From Variovorax dokdonensis (GTDB lineage Bacteria > Pseudomonadota > Gammaproteobacteria > Burkholderiales > Burkholderiaceae_C), in the NCBI RefSeq assembly GCF_030316895.1, contig NZ_JASZYV010000003.1:682001-746000 (forward strand): a stretch of 64,000 nucleotides of DNA. The letters run 5' to 3'. The first letter of the stretch is position 1; each line of letters begins with the position of its first letter. Position numbers and translations under genes: made by a program. Under the pieces are notes generated by a model. That model was not told the origin of the DNA. It did no database searches and saw only the letters and a list, made by a program, of their open reading frames with translations. Of this stretch, positions 8,459-17,032 are shown piece by piece.

Positions 8459-9370
8459 CTATTCCAGGGAACTTTGCCTTTCCAACTCCTCGTCGGCAAA
8501 GCGCAGGAATGCGTCGACTGCCGGTGGCAGTGATCGCCCGGCCCGCACGTATATACCCACCTCGGAATAGAGCTTGCCTGGCGCCCGCAGAGGCAGGAAC
8601 ACCAACTTCTTCTGGGCCAGATCCGCATCCATCCCGATGCGAGTTTGAAACGCAACACCAGCGCCAGTTGCCGCAAGCACCTTCATCAATTCGATAGATC
8701 CGGTGCGCAGCGCCACCTTGTAGGGCCGCTTGAAGTTTCTCAAGATAGGCTCCAGGACCGCATACGTCGACAATTGCTCGTTCGCCAGGATGAGTGGGTA
8801 TTTGGCGCAGTCGGCCAAAGTCACTTGGGCTTGGTTCGCCAAGGCATGATCCGGCGACACCACGGCGCCGAATGCGTATCGGCCGACGCCGACCTGACGC
8901 AGATCGGTTCGTCGTCTCAGCGCAAAACCGATGGCGACATCCGCCTCGCCATTGGCCACTGCCGAGGCCATGCGTTCAGCGTCACCCGCGCCTACGGTGA
9001 TGTCGACCATGGGGTACTTTGCCAGCATCCGCCCGACAAGGGTGGAAACCATGTTCGGCATGAGCCCCTCGGCCGTCATCAGGTGCACGCTGCCTCGACG
9101 TATTCCACGCAGTGCATCCAGGTCGTTGGCGAGACGATGGGAATCCTGCAACACGGTGATGACATGGCGGGCAAACGATTCACCGGCCGATGTCAGTTGC
9201 AAGCCGCTCGGCAAGCGTTCGAAAAGCGGAGTTCCCACTTCCTGCTCGAGTTGAAGCAACTGGCGGTTGATCGCCGAGGCAGTGACATGCAGGTGCTTGG
9301 CCGCTCCTCTGATCGAGCCGACCCTGCGAATCATGTCGAAGTAGACGACCGATCGGGAATGAATGTGCAT
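8459..9370 (-). CDS. LysR family regulator (copy B)
   Basis: A 303-residue LysR-type regulator, paralogous along its full length to the next gene (shared MHIH start, YFDMIRRVGSIRGAAKHLHV helix-turn-helix, DVAIGF and LPPAVDAF segments). The start is the ATG at 9370. It is divergent from the small ORF and porin at 9.5-10.7 kb, across a gap with three TTCGAA repeats, so it probably autoregulates and controls the porin and second oxygenase, while copy A serves the first oxygenase. The division of labour is inference from position. Confidence 0.88.
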   Translation of the reverse strand: MHIHSRSVVYFDMIRRVGSIRGAAKHLHVTASAINRQLLQLEQEVGTPLFERLPSGLQLTSAGESFARHVITVLQDSHRLANDLDALRGIRRGSVHLMTAEGLMPNMVSTLVGRMLAKYPMVDITVGAGDAERMASAVANGEADVAIGFALRRRTDLRQVGVGRYAFGAVVSPDHALANQAQVTLADCAKYPLILANEQLSTYAVLEPILRNFKRPYKVALRTGSIELMKVLAATGAGVAFQTRIGMDADLAQKKLVFLPLRAPGKLYSEVGIYVRAGRSLPPAVDAFLRFADEELERQSSLE

Positions 9371-9403
9371 GGGCAGGCCGCTCAAACGGGGGGTGCTGAC
9401 TTT

Positions 9404-9440
9404 TTCGAAGCACCTCTGTTCGAATTATGCGCTATTCGAA
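9404..9440. promoter_or_regulatory. TTCGAA repeat cluster, candidate LysR operator
   Basis: Three copies of the palindrome TTCGAA start at 9404, 9419 and 9435, spaced 15 and 16 bp. The last two form the inverted repeat TTCGAAT-N8-ATTCGAA (9419-9440). They lie 34-70 bp upstream of the LysR copy B start and 70-106 bp upstream of the small ORF, as expected for recognition and activation sites between divergent units. Confidence 0.45.
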
Positions 9441-9509
9441 TCGCCCACCCGGGCCTACATTTCGCTCAACAGTACTCGCGATCCATTGCCCATCTTGAAG
9501 GTCACCACC

Positions 9510-9578
9510 ATGAAGCACCAACGATCAGACGCAGCGGCGGCCGACCTGGCGCAGTTCCCGCTGACGACCTCGCGCTAG
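9510..9578 (+). CDS. Possible 22-residue leader peptide upstream of the porin
   Basis: A short ORF, MKHQRSDAAAAD...TTSR, starts at ATG 9510 behind a GAAGG-like ribosome site (about 9497-9501) and ends at 9578. It is immediately followed by a GC-rich stem-loop at 9586-9605. There is no membrane segment and no cysteine. The layout of short ORF, hairpin, then a long gap before the porin resembles a regulatory leader, but it could also be a free small protein or chance. No family is recognised. Confidence 0.3.
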   Translation: MKHQRSDAAAADLAQFPLTTSR

Positions 9579-9585
9579 CCCTCTG

Positions 9586-9605
9586 ACGGGGCACCCGCGC
9601 CCCGT
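9586..9605 (+). terminator. Stem-loop after the small ORF, terminator- or attenuator-like
   Basis: ACGGGGC (9586-9592) pairs perfectly with GCCCCGT (9599-9605) around a six-base loop, followed by TTCTTCC. It lies eight bases after the stop of the 22-residue ORF and 118 bp before the porin ATG. The pyrimidine tail is short, so termination may be partial. Confidence 0.45.
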
Positions 9606-9723
9606 TCTTCCCCGACACGCATTGCAGATGCTGCTTCCCCGCGGCAGGGAGAACTCACGTCAGTTCCTGAGCCGCGGTCGGCCAACAAATATTCCAACCC
9701 CCACGCCTCAGAAGGCTATCGCC

Positions 9724-10746
9724 ATGAAGTTTCATAGAGTTTCGCCTGCGCTCTTCCGTCCATCTGGCACCTTGAGCGCCTTGGCGCTGACGAGTGCCAT
9801 TGCCTTGGCTTCGTTCAGCCCACTGGCCAACGCACAGTCGGCTTCAAGTGTGCGCATGTACGGCTTGGTCGACATGTCGATCGGTCGCTTCCAAGCTCCT
9901 GGTGCTCGTCCCATCTACGGAACGGAGAGCGGAAAGATGACGACCAGCTACTTCGGCTTTGCTGGCACCGAAGACCTGGGAGGCGGCGTCTCCGCCATCT
10001 TCGCCCTCGAGTCATTCTTCCTGGCCGATACGGGGGGCATCGGTCGCTTCGTGGGCGACGTCTTCTTCTCGCGCGCCTCCTACGTCGGACTCAACAGCGG
10101 CTTTGGCCGCGTGACCGTGGGCCGCCAAGCCACCGCCCTGTTCAATTCGACGTTGCTCTTCAACTCCTTCGGCAGTTCGTTCGGCTTTTCACCGAGCATC
10201 CGCCACTACTTCACCAGCGGCACCGTCACTGGCGACTCGGTCTGGAATGACGCCGTCCAGTACGCCACGCCCAAGTTCGCCGGCTTTACGGCATCCGTGA
10301 TGGTGGCCCCCGGAGAAAGCAACGGAGGCAACAACGTCGGCGGGAACGTGATCTATGGGGCTGGCCCGTTCGCCGCGACGGCCGTCTACCAGAAGGTTGC
10401 GAAAGGTGCCACGGTCGACGACAGCACGACCTGGCAGCTTGGCGCGTCGTACGCATTCGAGAAGGTCAAGCTGTTCGGCCAGCACGGACGCGTGCAGAAC
10501 GAAACCACCACGCGGGACTACAACCTCACGGAAGCAGGACTCAGCGTCACGTTTGCCAGCAGTCGCGCGATGCTTTCCTACGGAACGATCAATCCTGATG
10601 TCGGGCCGACGCGCGACACCATCAGCCTGGGCTACAGCTACCTGCTGTCGAAGCGGACCGATGTCTACGCCGTGGTGATGAGCGACAAGATCGAAGGCCT
10701 GTCTGCAGGGAACAACTACGCAGTCGGAATGCGTCACTCGTTCTGA
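9724..10746 (+). CDS. Outer-membrane porin, Gram-negative type
   Basis: A 340-residue trimeric general-porin homologue. A signal peptide with a long hydrophobic core ends at ANA near residue 36. The mature chain starts SSVRMYGLVDMSIGR, the first strand typical of betaproteobacterial porins, and later contains the loop-3-side sequence FSRASYVGLNSGFGRVTVGR. The chain ends in phenylalanine (GMRHSF), the outer-membrane assembly signal. It lies 50 bp before the second Fe(II) oxygenase and may admit the substrate of that enzyme. Confidence 0.92.
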   Translation: MKFHRVSPALFRPSGTLSALALTSAIALASFSPLANAQSASSVRMYGLVDMSIGRFQAPGARPIYGTESGKMTTSYFGFAGTEDLGGGVSAIFALESFFLADTGGIGRFVGDVFFSRASYVGLNSGFGRVTVGRQATALFNSTLLFNSFGSSFGFSPSIRHYFTSGTVTGDSVWNDAVQYATPKFAGFTASVMVAPGESNGGNNVGGNVIYGAGPFAATAVYQKVAKGATVDDSTTWQLGASYAFEKVKLFGQHGRVQNETTTRDYNLTEAGLSVTFASSRAMLSYGTINPDVGPTRDTISLGYSYLLSKRTDVYAVVMSDKIEGLSAGNNYAVGMRHSF

Positions 10747-10796
10747 TCGATCTCATCCGTGCATCTTCATTGCGAATCGAATTACCGGAGCTTTCC

Positions 10797-11774
10797 ATGA
10801 CAGCCCAGAACATCCCTGAATCGCTTCCCGTGATCGATGTCAGCGCCCTCTTTGGCGACGATCTTGATGCTCGGCAGGCGATCGCCACGCAACTGCGCGA
10901 CGCCTGCGAGAACCGCGGATTCTTCTACATCCGGGGCCACGGCATCGAACCGGCACTCATCGACGAAGTGTTTGGCCAGTCCGTCCGCTTCTTCAGTCAG
11001 CAGACTGACGACAAGATGCTGCTCGACAAGGCAAAGTCGAACTGCCACCGCGGCTACGAGCCCATGCGCAACCAGACCCTGCAAGCAGGCTCGCCGCCTG
11101 ACCTGAAAGAGGGGTACTACATCGGCGTCGATCTGCCCGCTGACGATCCTCGGGTCATCGCCGGAAAGTTCAATCACGGCCCGAACCAATGGCCGGCCGA
11201 CCTGCCCGGCTTTCAAGAGACGATGAATCGCTACATTGCGCAGGCGACTCGACTGGGGACGACGCTGATGCGTGCCTTGGCACTGTCGCTGGATCTTCCG
11301 GAGCGCCACTTCGACAGCTTCCTTGAAGGGGCAATGCTGACGCTGCGACCGTTGCACTACCCGCCCCAGCCACCAAATCCACAGCCCGGAGAGAAGGGCT
11401 GCGGCGAACACACCGACTTCGGAAGCCTGACCATCCTGTTGCAGGACCATGTCGGTGGCCTGCAGGTGTGGGACGCCGAGTCGAATGGCTGGATCGATGC
11501 GCCGCCGGTGCCCGGAACCTTCGTGGTGAACATCGGCGATCTGATCCAGCGCTGGACCAATGGTCGCTACCACTCGACCATGCATCGGGTGGTCAACATC
11601 TCCGGTCGCGAGCGCTATTCGGTGCCGTTCTTCCTCACTGGCGCCCCGGACTACGAAGTGTCTTGCCTGCCCACATGCCTTGGCGAAGGCGAAGCGCCTC
11701 GTTGGCCATCGATCACCGTGGCCGAGCATCTTTCGGAATGCTACCGGCGGACCTATGGCGATGGGAAGGCCTGA
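10797..11774 (+). CDS. 2-oxoglutarate/Fe(II)-dependent oxygenase, isopenicillin N synthase-like (copy B)
   Basis: A 325-residue paralogue of the oxygenase at 6357-7346, with long shared stretches such as HYPPQPPNP, GEKGCG and WTNGRYHST. The iron ligands are H205, D207 and H263; R273-x-S275 is the 2-oxoglutarate clamp. The ATG at 10797 follows a CGGAG ribosome site and is preferred over an upstream in-frame TTG at 10770. It follows the porin on the same strand. The pair is probably an old duplication now serving two related substrates or two induction conditions. Confidence 0.88.
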   Translation: MTAQNIPESLPVIDVSALFGDDLDARQAIATQLRDACENRGFFYIRGHGIEPALIDEVFGQSVRFFSQQTDDKMLLDKAKSNCHRGYEPMRNQTLQAGSPPDLKEGYYIGVDLPADDPRVIAGKFNHGPNQWPADLPGFQETMNRYIAQATRLGTTLMRALALSLDLPERHFDSFLEGAMLTLRPLHYPPQPPNPQPGEKGCGEHTDFGSLTILLQDHVGGLQVWDAESNGWIDAPPVPGTFVVNIGDLIQRWTNGRYHSTMHRVVNISGRERYSVPFFLTGAPDYEVSCLPTCLGEGEAPRWPSITVAEHLSECYRRTYGDGKA

Positions 11775-11787
11775 GCTCGGTTGTGCC

Positions 11788-11916
11788 TCGCAAGCAGCGG
11801 CCAAGCTGGGAATCGCTCAATCCGCAATGAGCCGGCACATGTCTGTGCTGCGCACGTTGAGCGGTGATGAACTGCTTGTACGGGTAGGCAATCAGATGGT
11901 GCCGACCGAGCGCGCC
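11788..11916 (+). pseudogene. LysR helix-turn-helix fragment
   Basis: The reading frame here gives SQAAAKLGIAQSAMSRH followed by LRTLSGDELLVRVGNQMVPTERA, an unmistakable LysR N-terminal segment of about 43 residues. It has no start of its own and the frame turns into unrelated sequence right after TERA, with no effector domain. It is a deletion remnant beginning 14 bp after the oxygenase stop. Confidence 0.75.
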
Positions 11917-11924
11917 ACGGCGTC

Positions 11925-12176
11925 ATGGACGAGAAGGCCTCCCCCGCCATGCCCGAGGCGTTACCACTCGGCCAAGGCGTGCCTGTGTGGAAGAAGGCGG
12001 ATGTGACCGTGTGGCAGGGGATCTTCGCACCGAAGGGAACACCGCCTTCGGTGATTGCAGAGGAAGCTGGCGTCACGCCCATCGGCGCGGGCCCCGAAGA
12101 GTTCTCTCGGTTCATCAAGAGCGAGCATGCCAAGTTCGCCGAGGTGGTCGCCAGAGGCAACGTGAAGGCAGAGTGA
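11925..12176 (+). pseudogene. Bug/TctC-type binding protein remnant with internal deletion
   Basis: An 83-codon frame begins in the middle of a Bug-family (tripartite tricarboxylate receptor) protein. KASPAMPEALPLGQGVP and DVTVWQGIFAPKGTPPSVI match the central region, and GVTPIGAGPEEFSRFIKSE with a KAE terminus matches the natural C-terminus. The roughly 50 residues normally between these blocks are missing, and the N-terminal half with its signal peptide is absent. It abuts the LysR remnant, so one deletion event may have joined both. Confidence 0.75.
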
Positions 12177-12186
12177 TCCGAGCCCG

Positions 12187-13113
12187 CTATCCTGGCACCG
12201 ACGACGGGGCGAGCGTCGCAAGATTTTCCTTGCCCCATGCCAGCAGCATGTCGTGAAACAGTTGGGCTGCCGGTGACAGGCCCCTCAGCTTCTGGCGAAA
12301 GGTCACGACCAGACGCTTGGGGACGGGCGGGGTGAGCGGTCTGAATGTCAGGCCCTGGACTTCCGGCATCTGCTGTGCATTGGCCGGCAACACCGATACA
12401 CCCATTCGCTGTCTGATCATCGCGAACACGGTGCTCGGGAAAGATACCTCGTAGGCCACTTTGGGATTGATCCCGAGTATCTTGATGTGGGCGTCGATCT
12501 CGCGGCGTATCGGGCTCAGAGGCGACAACGCAATCCAGGGCTCGTCCTCCAGCAATCGCCAAGGTACGGCACGCTTGCCGGCCATGGCGTGGCCAGCGGG
12601 CAGCACGGCCCGATAAACGTCGCGAAAGAGCAAGGTGGCGACGATCTCCGGGTCTGTCTGAATCTGCGTGCCGATGCCGAAATCCGCAATGCCGTCGAGC
12701 ACCGCACGCTGGATGCCCTGCTCGGCAACGTCGATGAGTTCCAGCCGCACGCCCGGATGCTTGGTGTTGAACACCTTCATGAACGGAACCACCAGCGTGG
12801 TCGAAAGCACAGTGGCACAGGCAACGGAAACACGTCCGCGATTGAATGTCGCCACCTCGCGGGTGACGTGAAGGGCCTGATCCAGTTCTTGCAGAACCCT
12901 TCGGGCTCGGTCCAGAAAATCTACCCCGGACGTGGTCAGCCGCACGCTTCGAGTGTGTCGATCGAAAAGGCGAACGCCCAGCTCGCCTTCAAGCTCCTTG
13001 ACCAGGGCGCTGAGCGCCGACTGGCTGATGTGAATTCGACTCGCTGCCAGCGTGAACTGCCCGACTTCGGCGACAGCCACAAAAGCGCGCAATTGCCTCA
13101 AGGTGATGTTCAT
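12187..13113 (-). CDS. LysR family regulator
   Basis: A 308-residue LysR-type regulator of the CbbR/CynR-like class. The helix-turn-helix is at about 15-50 (FTLAASRIHISQSALSALVK) and the effector domain starts near 90. It is divergent from the reductase / SDR / Rieske oxygenase set, across a 127-bp gap that contains the direct repeat ATCGATCG at 13155 and 13181. It is the natural regulator of that set. Its stop faces the Bug remnant. Confidence 0.87.
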   Translation of the reverse strand: MNITLRQLRAFVAVAEVGQFTLAASRIHISQSALSALVKELEGELGVRLFDRHTRSVRLTTSGVDFLDRARRVLQELDQALHVTREVATFNRGRVSVACATVLSTTLVVPFMKVFNTKHPGVRLELIDVAEQGIQRAVLDGIADFGIGTQIQTDPEIVATLLFRDVYRAVLPAGHAMAGKRAVPWRLLEDEPWIALSPLSPIRREIDAHIKILGINPKVAYEVSFPSTVFAMIRQRMGVSVLPANAQQMPEVQGLTFRPLTPPVPKRLVVTFRQKLRGLSPAAQLFHDMLLAWGKENLATLAPSSVPG

Positions 13114-13240
13114 AGGACTTCCCGGCGCACCGCATTTAGACGCTTATCAGGTTAATCGATCGTAATTTGCTGATTGTCATATCGATCGGACGGGAGTTCA
13201 ATCGCTCACTGCCATCCGACCCCACTTCCTTTCGCCTGAC

Positions 13241-14230
13241 ATGAGCGACCTCAACCCGAATCTGATCTCCGTCTACGTACGCGGAATCCGCCTCGAAGCC
13301 GAGGGGATCCGGTCTTTCGAGTTGTGGCCGCACGAGAACATCAAGCTTCCGGTCGCGCGGGCCGGTGACCATATCGACGTTCATCTGCCTGCTGGTTTGA
13401 TCCGTCAGTACTCGCTCATCAACACGGGCGACGACCGGCGCTACATCATCGGTGTGAACCAAGACCTGAAGAGCCGGGGTGGTTCGCGCCACATGCACGA
13501 AGGGGTCCGCGTCGGCGATCGGCTGCAGATCAGCGCGCCGCGCAATCACTTCGAGTTGGAAGAACGCGCAACGGAAACCGTGCTCGTCGCGGGCGGCATC
13601 GGGATCACGCCGCTGTACGCCATGGCCAGGCGTCTGATCGAACTCGATCGCCGCTTCACGCTGTATTACAGCGCCCGCTCGCGCAACCGCGCCGCATTCC
13701 TCGACGATCTGCGCCACCTGGTCAGAGGCAAGCCCGATGCCGCGCTTCAGACGGTGTTCGACGATGAATCCGGCGTGGCATCGCTCGACCCGAACGCGGT
13801 GGTTGCGCGTCACCCCGGCGCGCATCTCTATTGCTGCGGGCCGGTTCCGCTGATGGATGCATTTGTTCGAGCCTGCGAATCGGTCGAGCCCGCCCGTGTT
13901 CACCTCGAATACTTCGGCGGCACGCCTTTGCCAGCAGCACCGGCTGACGCGGCCAACCCCGCGAAGGGCTTCGTCGTGCGCCTGGCACGCTCCGGGCGCG
14001 AACTGGAAGTCACACCCGACGTGTCGATCCTCGGTACCTTGCTGAACAACGGTGTGACGGTACTCAACTCCTGTCGGGAGGGCGTCTGCGGCTCCTGTGA
14101 AACGGCGGTGCTCGAAGGCACGCCAGAGCATCGCGACTGCGTGCTCAGCCCCGCGGAACGTGCTGCCAACAACACCATGATGGTCTGCGTCTCACGTTGC
14201 CAGGGTGCGTCTCTCACCCTCGATATCTAG
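13241..14230 (+). CDS. Rieske oxygenase reductase, phthalate dioxygenase reductase / VanB type
   Basis: A 329-residue flavin and 2Fe-2S electron-transfer protein. RQYSLIN (about 50) is the flavin site, GGIGITPLYAM (about 118) the NAD(P)H site, and the C-terminal ferredoxin domain has Cys spaced C-x4-C-x2-C-x29-C (SCREGVCGSC ... MMVC). It passes electrons from NAD(P)H to a Rieske oxygenase, almost certainly the one two genes downstream. First gene of the set, divergent from the LysR gene. Confidence 0.92.
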   Translation: MSDLNPNLISVYVRGIRLEAEGIRSFELWPHENIKLPVARAGDHIDVHLPAGLIRQYSLINTGDDRRYIIGVNQDLKSRGGSRHMHEGVRVGDRLQISAPRNHFELEERATETVLVAGGIGITPLYAMARRLIELDRRFTLYYSARSRNRAAFLDDLRHLVRGKPDAALQTVFDDESGVASLDPNAVVARHPGAHLYCCGPVPLMDAFVRACESVEPARVHLEYFGGTPLPAAPADAANPAKGFVVRLARSGRELEVTPDVSILGTLLNNGVTVLNSCREGVCGSCETAVLEGTPEHRDCVLSPAERAANNTMMVCVSRCQGASLTLDI

Positions 14231-14296
14231 TCGTCGGAGACACATCGCCAACGAACGGCCTGCGTCTTCAATCTTTCATCTCTGCATCGAACTGAC

Positions 14297-15052
14297 ATGT
14301 CCCAACTTCTGAATGGTCGCACCATCATCCTGACCGGCGCCGGCGGCAACATTGGCCGTGCCTTTGCCATTGGCCTCGCCCGCGAGGAAGCCAACTTGGT
14401 GCTTGCCGACCGCGTCCCCCTGCCCGACCTCGTCGGCGAGATCGAGGCGATGGGTCGCAAGGCCATCTCGGTCGTCGTCGATGTGGCTGATGACGCATCG
14501 ACGCAAGCCATGGCACGCACAGCGTTCGAGCGCTTCGGCCGCATCGACGGACTGATCAACAACGCCGGCTTCTTCAAGGGCTGCACCTTCGGTTCGTTCA
14601 TGGACATTCCCGCCGAAGAATGGGATCTTTGCTACGCCATCAATGTTCGAGGCGTCTGGCAGTGCTGCAAGGCGGTCGTTCCGTTCATGCGCGAAGGTGG
14701 TGGCGGCAAGATCGTCAACATCTCGTCCAACACGCCGTACAAGGGCGTGCCGAATTTCCTTCACTACGTCTCGTCGAAGGCCGCCGTCCTCGGCTTGTCC
14801 CGCGCCATGGCACGCGAGGTTGGCGACGATGGAATCTGCGTCAACAGCCTGTGCCCTGACCTCATCCCCGATCCGGACATCATCGCCAAGCAAGGGTCTG
14901 CGGCGGACGAGAAGACCGTCGCACAGCGCTGCCTGAAGCGCACCCAGTTGCCCAGCGACATGGTGGGTGCTGCGGTGTTCCTGGTCGGACCAGGCTCGGA
15001 CTTCGTCACCGGACAAAGCCTGCTGGTCAACGGCGGTGCCTACTTCAACTGA
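14297..15052 (+). CDS. Short-chain dehydrogenase/reductase
   Basis: A 251-residue classical SDR. The cofactor motif is a TGAGGNIG variant (13-20), with NNAG at 88-91 and the catalytic set S143/S144, Y157 and K161 (Y-x3-K). It sits between the reductase and the Rieske oxygenase genes, 66 and 23 bp away, so it probably oxidises the hydroxylated or dihydrodiol product. The C-terminal GQSLLVNGGAYF segment is typical of the family. The substrate is unknown. Confidence 0.9.
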   Translation: MSQLLNGRTIILTGAGGNIGRAFAIGLAREEANLVLADRVPLPDLVGEIEAMGRKAISVVVDVADDASTQAMARTAFERFGRIDGLINNAGFFKGCTFGSFMDIPAEEWDLCYAINVRGVWQCCKAVVPFMREGGGGKIVNISSNTPYKGVPNFLHYVSSKAAVLGLSRAMAREVGDDGICVNSLCPDLIPDPDIIAKQGSAADEKTVAQRCLKRTQLPSDMVGAAVFLVGPGSDFVTGQSLLVNGGAYFN

Positions 15053-15075
15053 ACGCCATAGCGAGGATCCGGACC

Positions 15076-16134
15076 ATGAGCGCACTTCCCAGCAACAGCA
15101 TCCCGATTCACCGGCACGATAGCGCCACACCGGCCCTGTACTCGGCGCTGCGAAAGTTCTGGCATCCCGTCGCCTATGCGTCGGACGTGCTGGACGATCC
15201 CGTTGGCGTGACCTTGCTCGGCGAGCAGATCGTCCTGGCCCGGCTGAATGGAGAGTTGCGGGCCATGCATTCGCGCTGCCCGCACAAGGGCACCAATCTG
15301 GCGCTGGGACGGGTCGTCGACGGCACGATCGAGTGCCCCTATCACGGCTGGCGCTTCGACGGCGAAGGCCAGTGCAAGCGGGTGCCGGCACGCGAGGAAC
15401 TGAATGATGCAATCCGCGCGGCCTTGCCAACGTACCACGCCGTCGAGCAGGCCGGCATCGTCTGGGTGGCACTGGAAGAGCCCAGCATGGCCGCACCGGA
15501 GTTTGCCGAACTCAACGATCGCGACTACCGGGTACTGCAGGGTCGACCCTATGACTGGCACACCAGTTCGCCACGACGGCTCGAGAACTTCGTCGACTTT
15601 GCTCACTTCTCGTTCGTGCACGATGGCTCTATCGGCAGCCGGGACAATCCACGCGTCGAGCCGGTCAAGGTCTGGCGTGAGAACAATGTGCTGCGGTTCG
15701 ATCGAAGCGGCATCAAGGAACCCGGTGTCGGACTGAAGAAGCAACTGCTGGGCATCACGGAGGAGTGGATCGAGCCGGTCAACGAGTACCACGTGACCAT
15801 GCCGCACACCGTGCATCTCAAGCGCACGTTCCCGAACGGCAAGCGCTACGTGCTGTTCATGGCCGCCTGCCCGATCGACGAACACACGACGCGGAGCTTC
15901 TGGTGGCAGGCACGGGATTTCGGCACCGAGCCAACCTGGGACAAGTTCTTCATGGACTTCGAGGACGAGGTGCTGGCCCAGGACAAGCCCATCATCGAAT
16001 CGCAGCGACCGCTTTGGTTCCACCTTACCGGCGCACCCGCCGGCGAGCGTGAGATCCCGGTGCGGCATGCCGACGTCGTGACCATCGAATACAGAAAATG
16101 GCTGGCCGAGATTGTCGCGGCGGCGGCCCAATGA
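15076..16134 (+). CDS. Rieske non-heme iron oxygenase, oxygenase subunit
   Basis: A 352-residue VanA-like oxygenase. The Rieske cluster ligands are C68/H70 and C87/H90 (CPHKG ... CPYHGW). The catalytic iron motif N171-x2-D174-x2-H177-x4-H182 is intact. Its length and single-component look fit the three-component-type demethylases and hydroxylases acting on methoxy-aromatics or N-heterocycles. The reductase is two genes upstream; the following hydrolase overlaps its stop as ATGA. Confidence 0.92.
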   Translation: MSALPSNSIPIHRHDSATPALYSALRKFWHPVAYASDVLDDPVGVTLLGEQIVLARLNGELRAMHSRCPHKGTNLALGRVVDGTIECPYHGWRFDGEGQCKRVPAREELNDAIRAALPTYHAVEQAGIVWVALEEPSMAAPEFAELNDRDYRVLQGRPYDWHTSSPRRLENFVDFAHFSFVHDGSIGSRDNPRVEPVKVWRENNVLRFDRSGIKEPGVGLKKQLLGITEEWIEPVNEYHVTMPHTVHLKRTFPNGKRYVLFMAACPIDEHTTRSFWWQARDFGTEPTWDKFFMDFEDEVLAQDKPIIESQRPLWFHLTGAPAGEREIPVRHADVVTIEYRKWLAEIVAAAAQ

Positions 16135-16973
16135 AGCACGCTGTCACCGGACCGGTGCGACACCATTTCATTCCGGCTGCAGGTGTACTGCTGCATGCAC
16201 TGGAGTTCGGCAAAGACACCAGTGACATGCCGCCGCTGGTCCTGTTGCATGGGGTCACCGGCCACGCCTGGCTGTGGCACGACGTCGCTGCCCGGCTGGC
16301 GGCGAACCGCCGCGTCATTGCCTACGATCTGCGCGGACACGGCGACAGCCAGTGGTCCGCCGAAGCACGCTACGACAGCGAAGACCACATCGCGGATCTG
16401 CAAGCGCTGTCGAATTCGCTGTCTCTAGAGCGGTTCTCGATCGCGGGCCTGTCCTGGGGTGCGCTGATCGGCATCGGCTTTGCCGCCCGCCATCCGGAGC
16501 GCGTCGATCGCATGGCCATCGTCGATGTCGAAGCCTCGTTCTCGGTTGACCAGGATGCGGTAGCCCCCCGACCGGAGACTTTCGCCTCGATCGAAGAAGC
16601 CATGGCGTGGGAGCGCAAAGCCAATCCGCACGCACCTTCAGACCTGCTCGAACTGTTCGCACGGCAATCGGTGCGGCCGGCGCAGGCCGGGGGTTGGGTT
16701 CGCAAGCACGATCCGTTCTTCTTCCGGCGCTGGCCCTTCAGGCGTGATGACCGCTGGAGCGAACTGCGCAGCCTGCGCATGCCACTGGTACTGGTCAACG
16801 GCGGGCGCAGTTTCGTACGCACGGAGGTCATGCAAGACATGGCCGCCAGCGTGCCCGGCGCGCAGTTCGAGATCGTGGCCGACAGCGGCCATCTGATTCC
16901 ACTCGAAGCGCCAGACGTCCTGGCGCAACAGCTGGTGCGCTTCTTCGACGCCCCGCTATCCGGATCAAAGTAG
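16131..16973 (+). CDS. Alpha/beta hydrolase
   Basis: A 280-residue alpha/beta hydrolase. HGVTGHAWLWHD (40-51) is the oxyanion region, GLSWG places the nucleophile Ser at 108, and DSGHLIPLEAP near the end supplies the His. The ATG at 16131 overlaps the oxygenase stop (ATGA) and is chosen over an in-frame upstream codon. Coupling to a Rieske oxygenase suggests hydrolysis of an ester, amide or meta-cleavage-type product in the same pathway. The family does not fix the reaction. Confidence 0.87.
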   Translation: MKHAVTGPVRHHFIPAAGVLLHALEFGKDTSDMPPLVLLHGVTGHAWLWHDVAARLAANRRVIAYDLRGHGDSQWSAEARYDSEDHIADLQALSNSLSLERFSIAGLSWGALIGIGFAARHPERVDRMAIVDVEASFSVDQDAVAPRPETFASIEEAMAWERKANPHAPSDLLELFARQSVRPAQAGGWVRKHDPFFFRRWPFRRDDRWSELRSLRMPLVLVNGGRSFVRTEVMQDMAASVPGAQFEIVADSGHLIPLEAPDVLAQQLVRFFDAPLSGSK

Positions 16974-17032
16974 CAAAAAGCGGCCCCACCAACCACGACA
17001 GTGCCAATTCAACAATGGCCGAGGAGACAACG

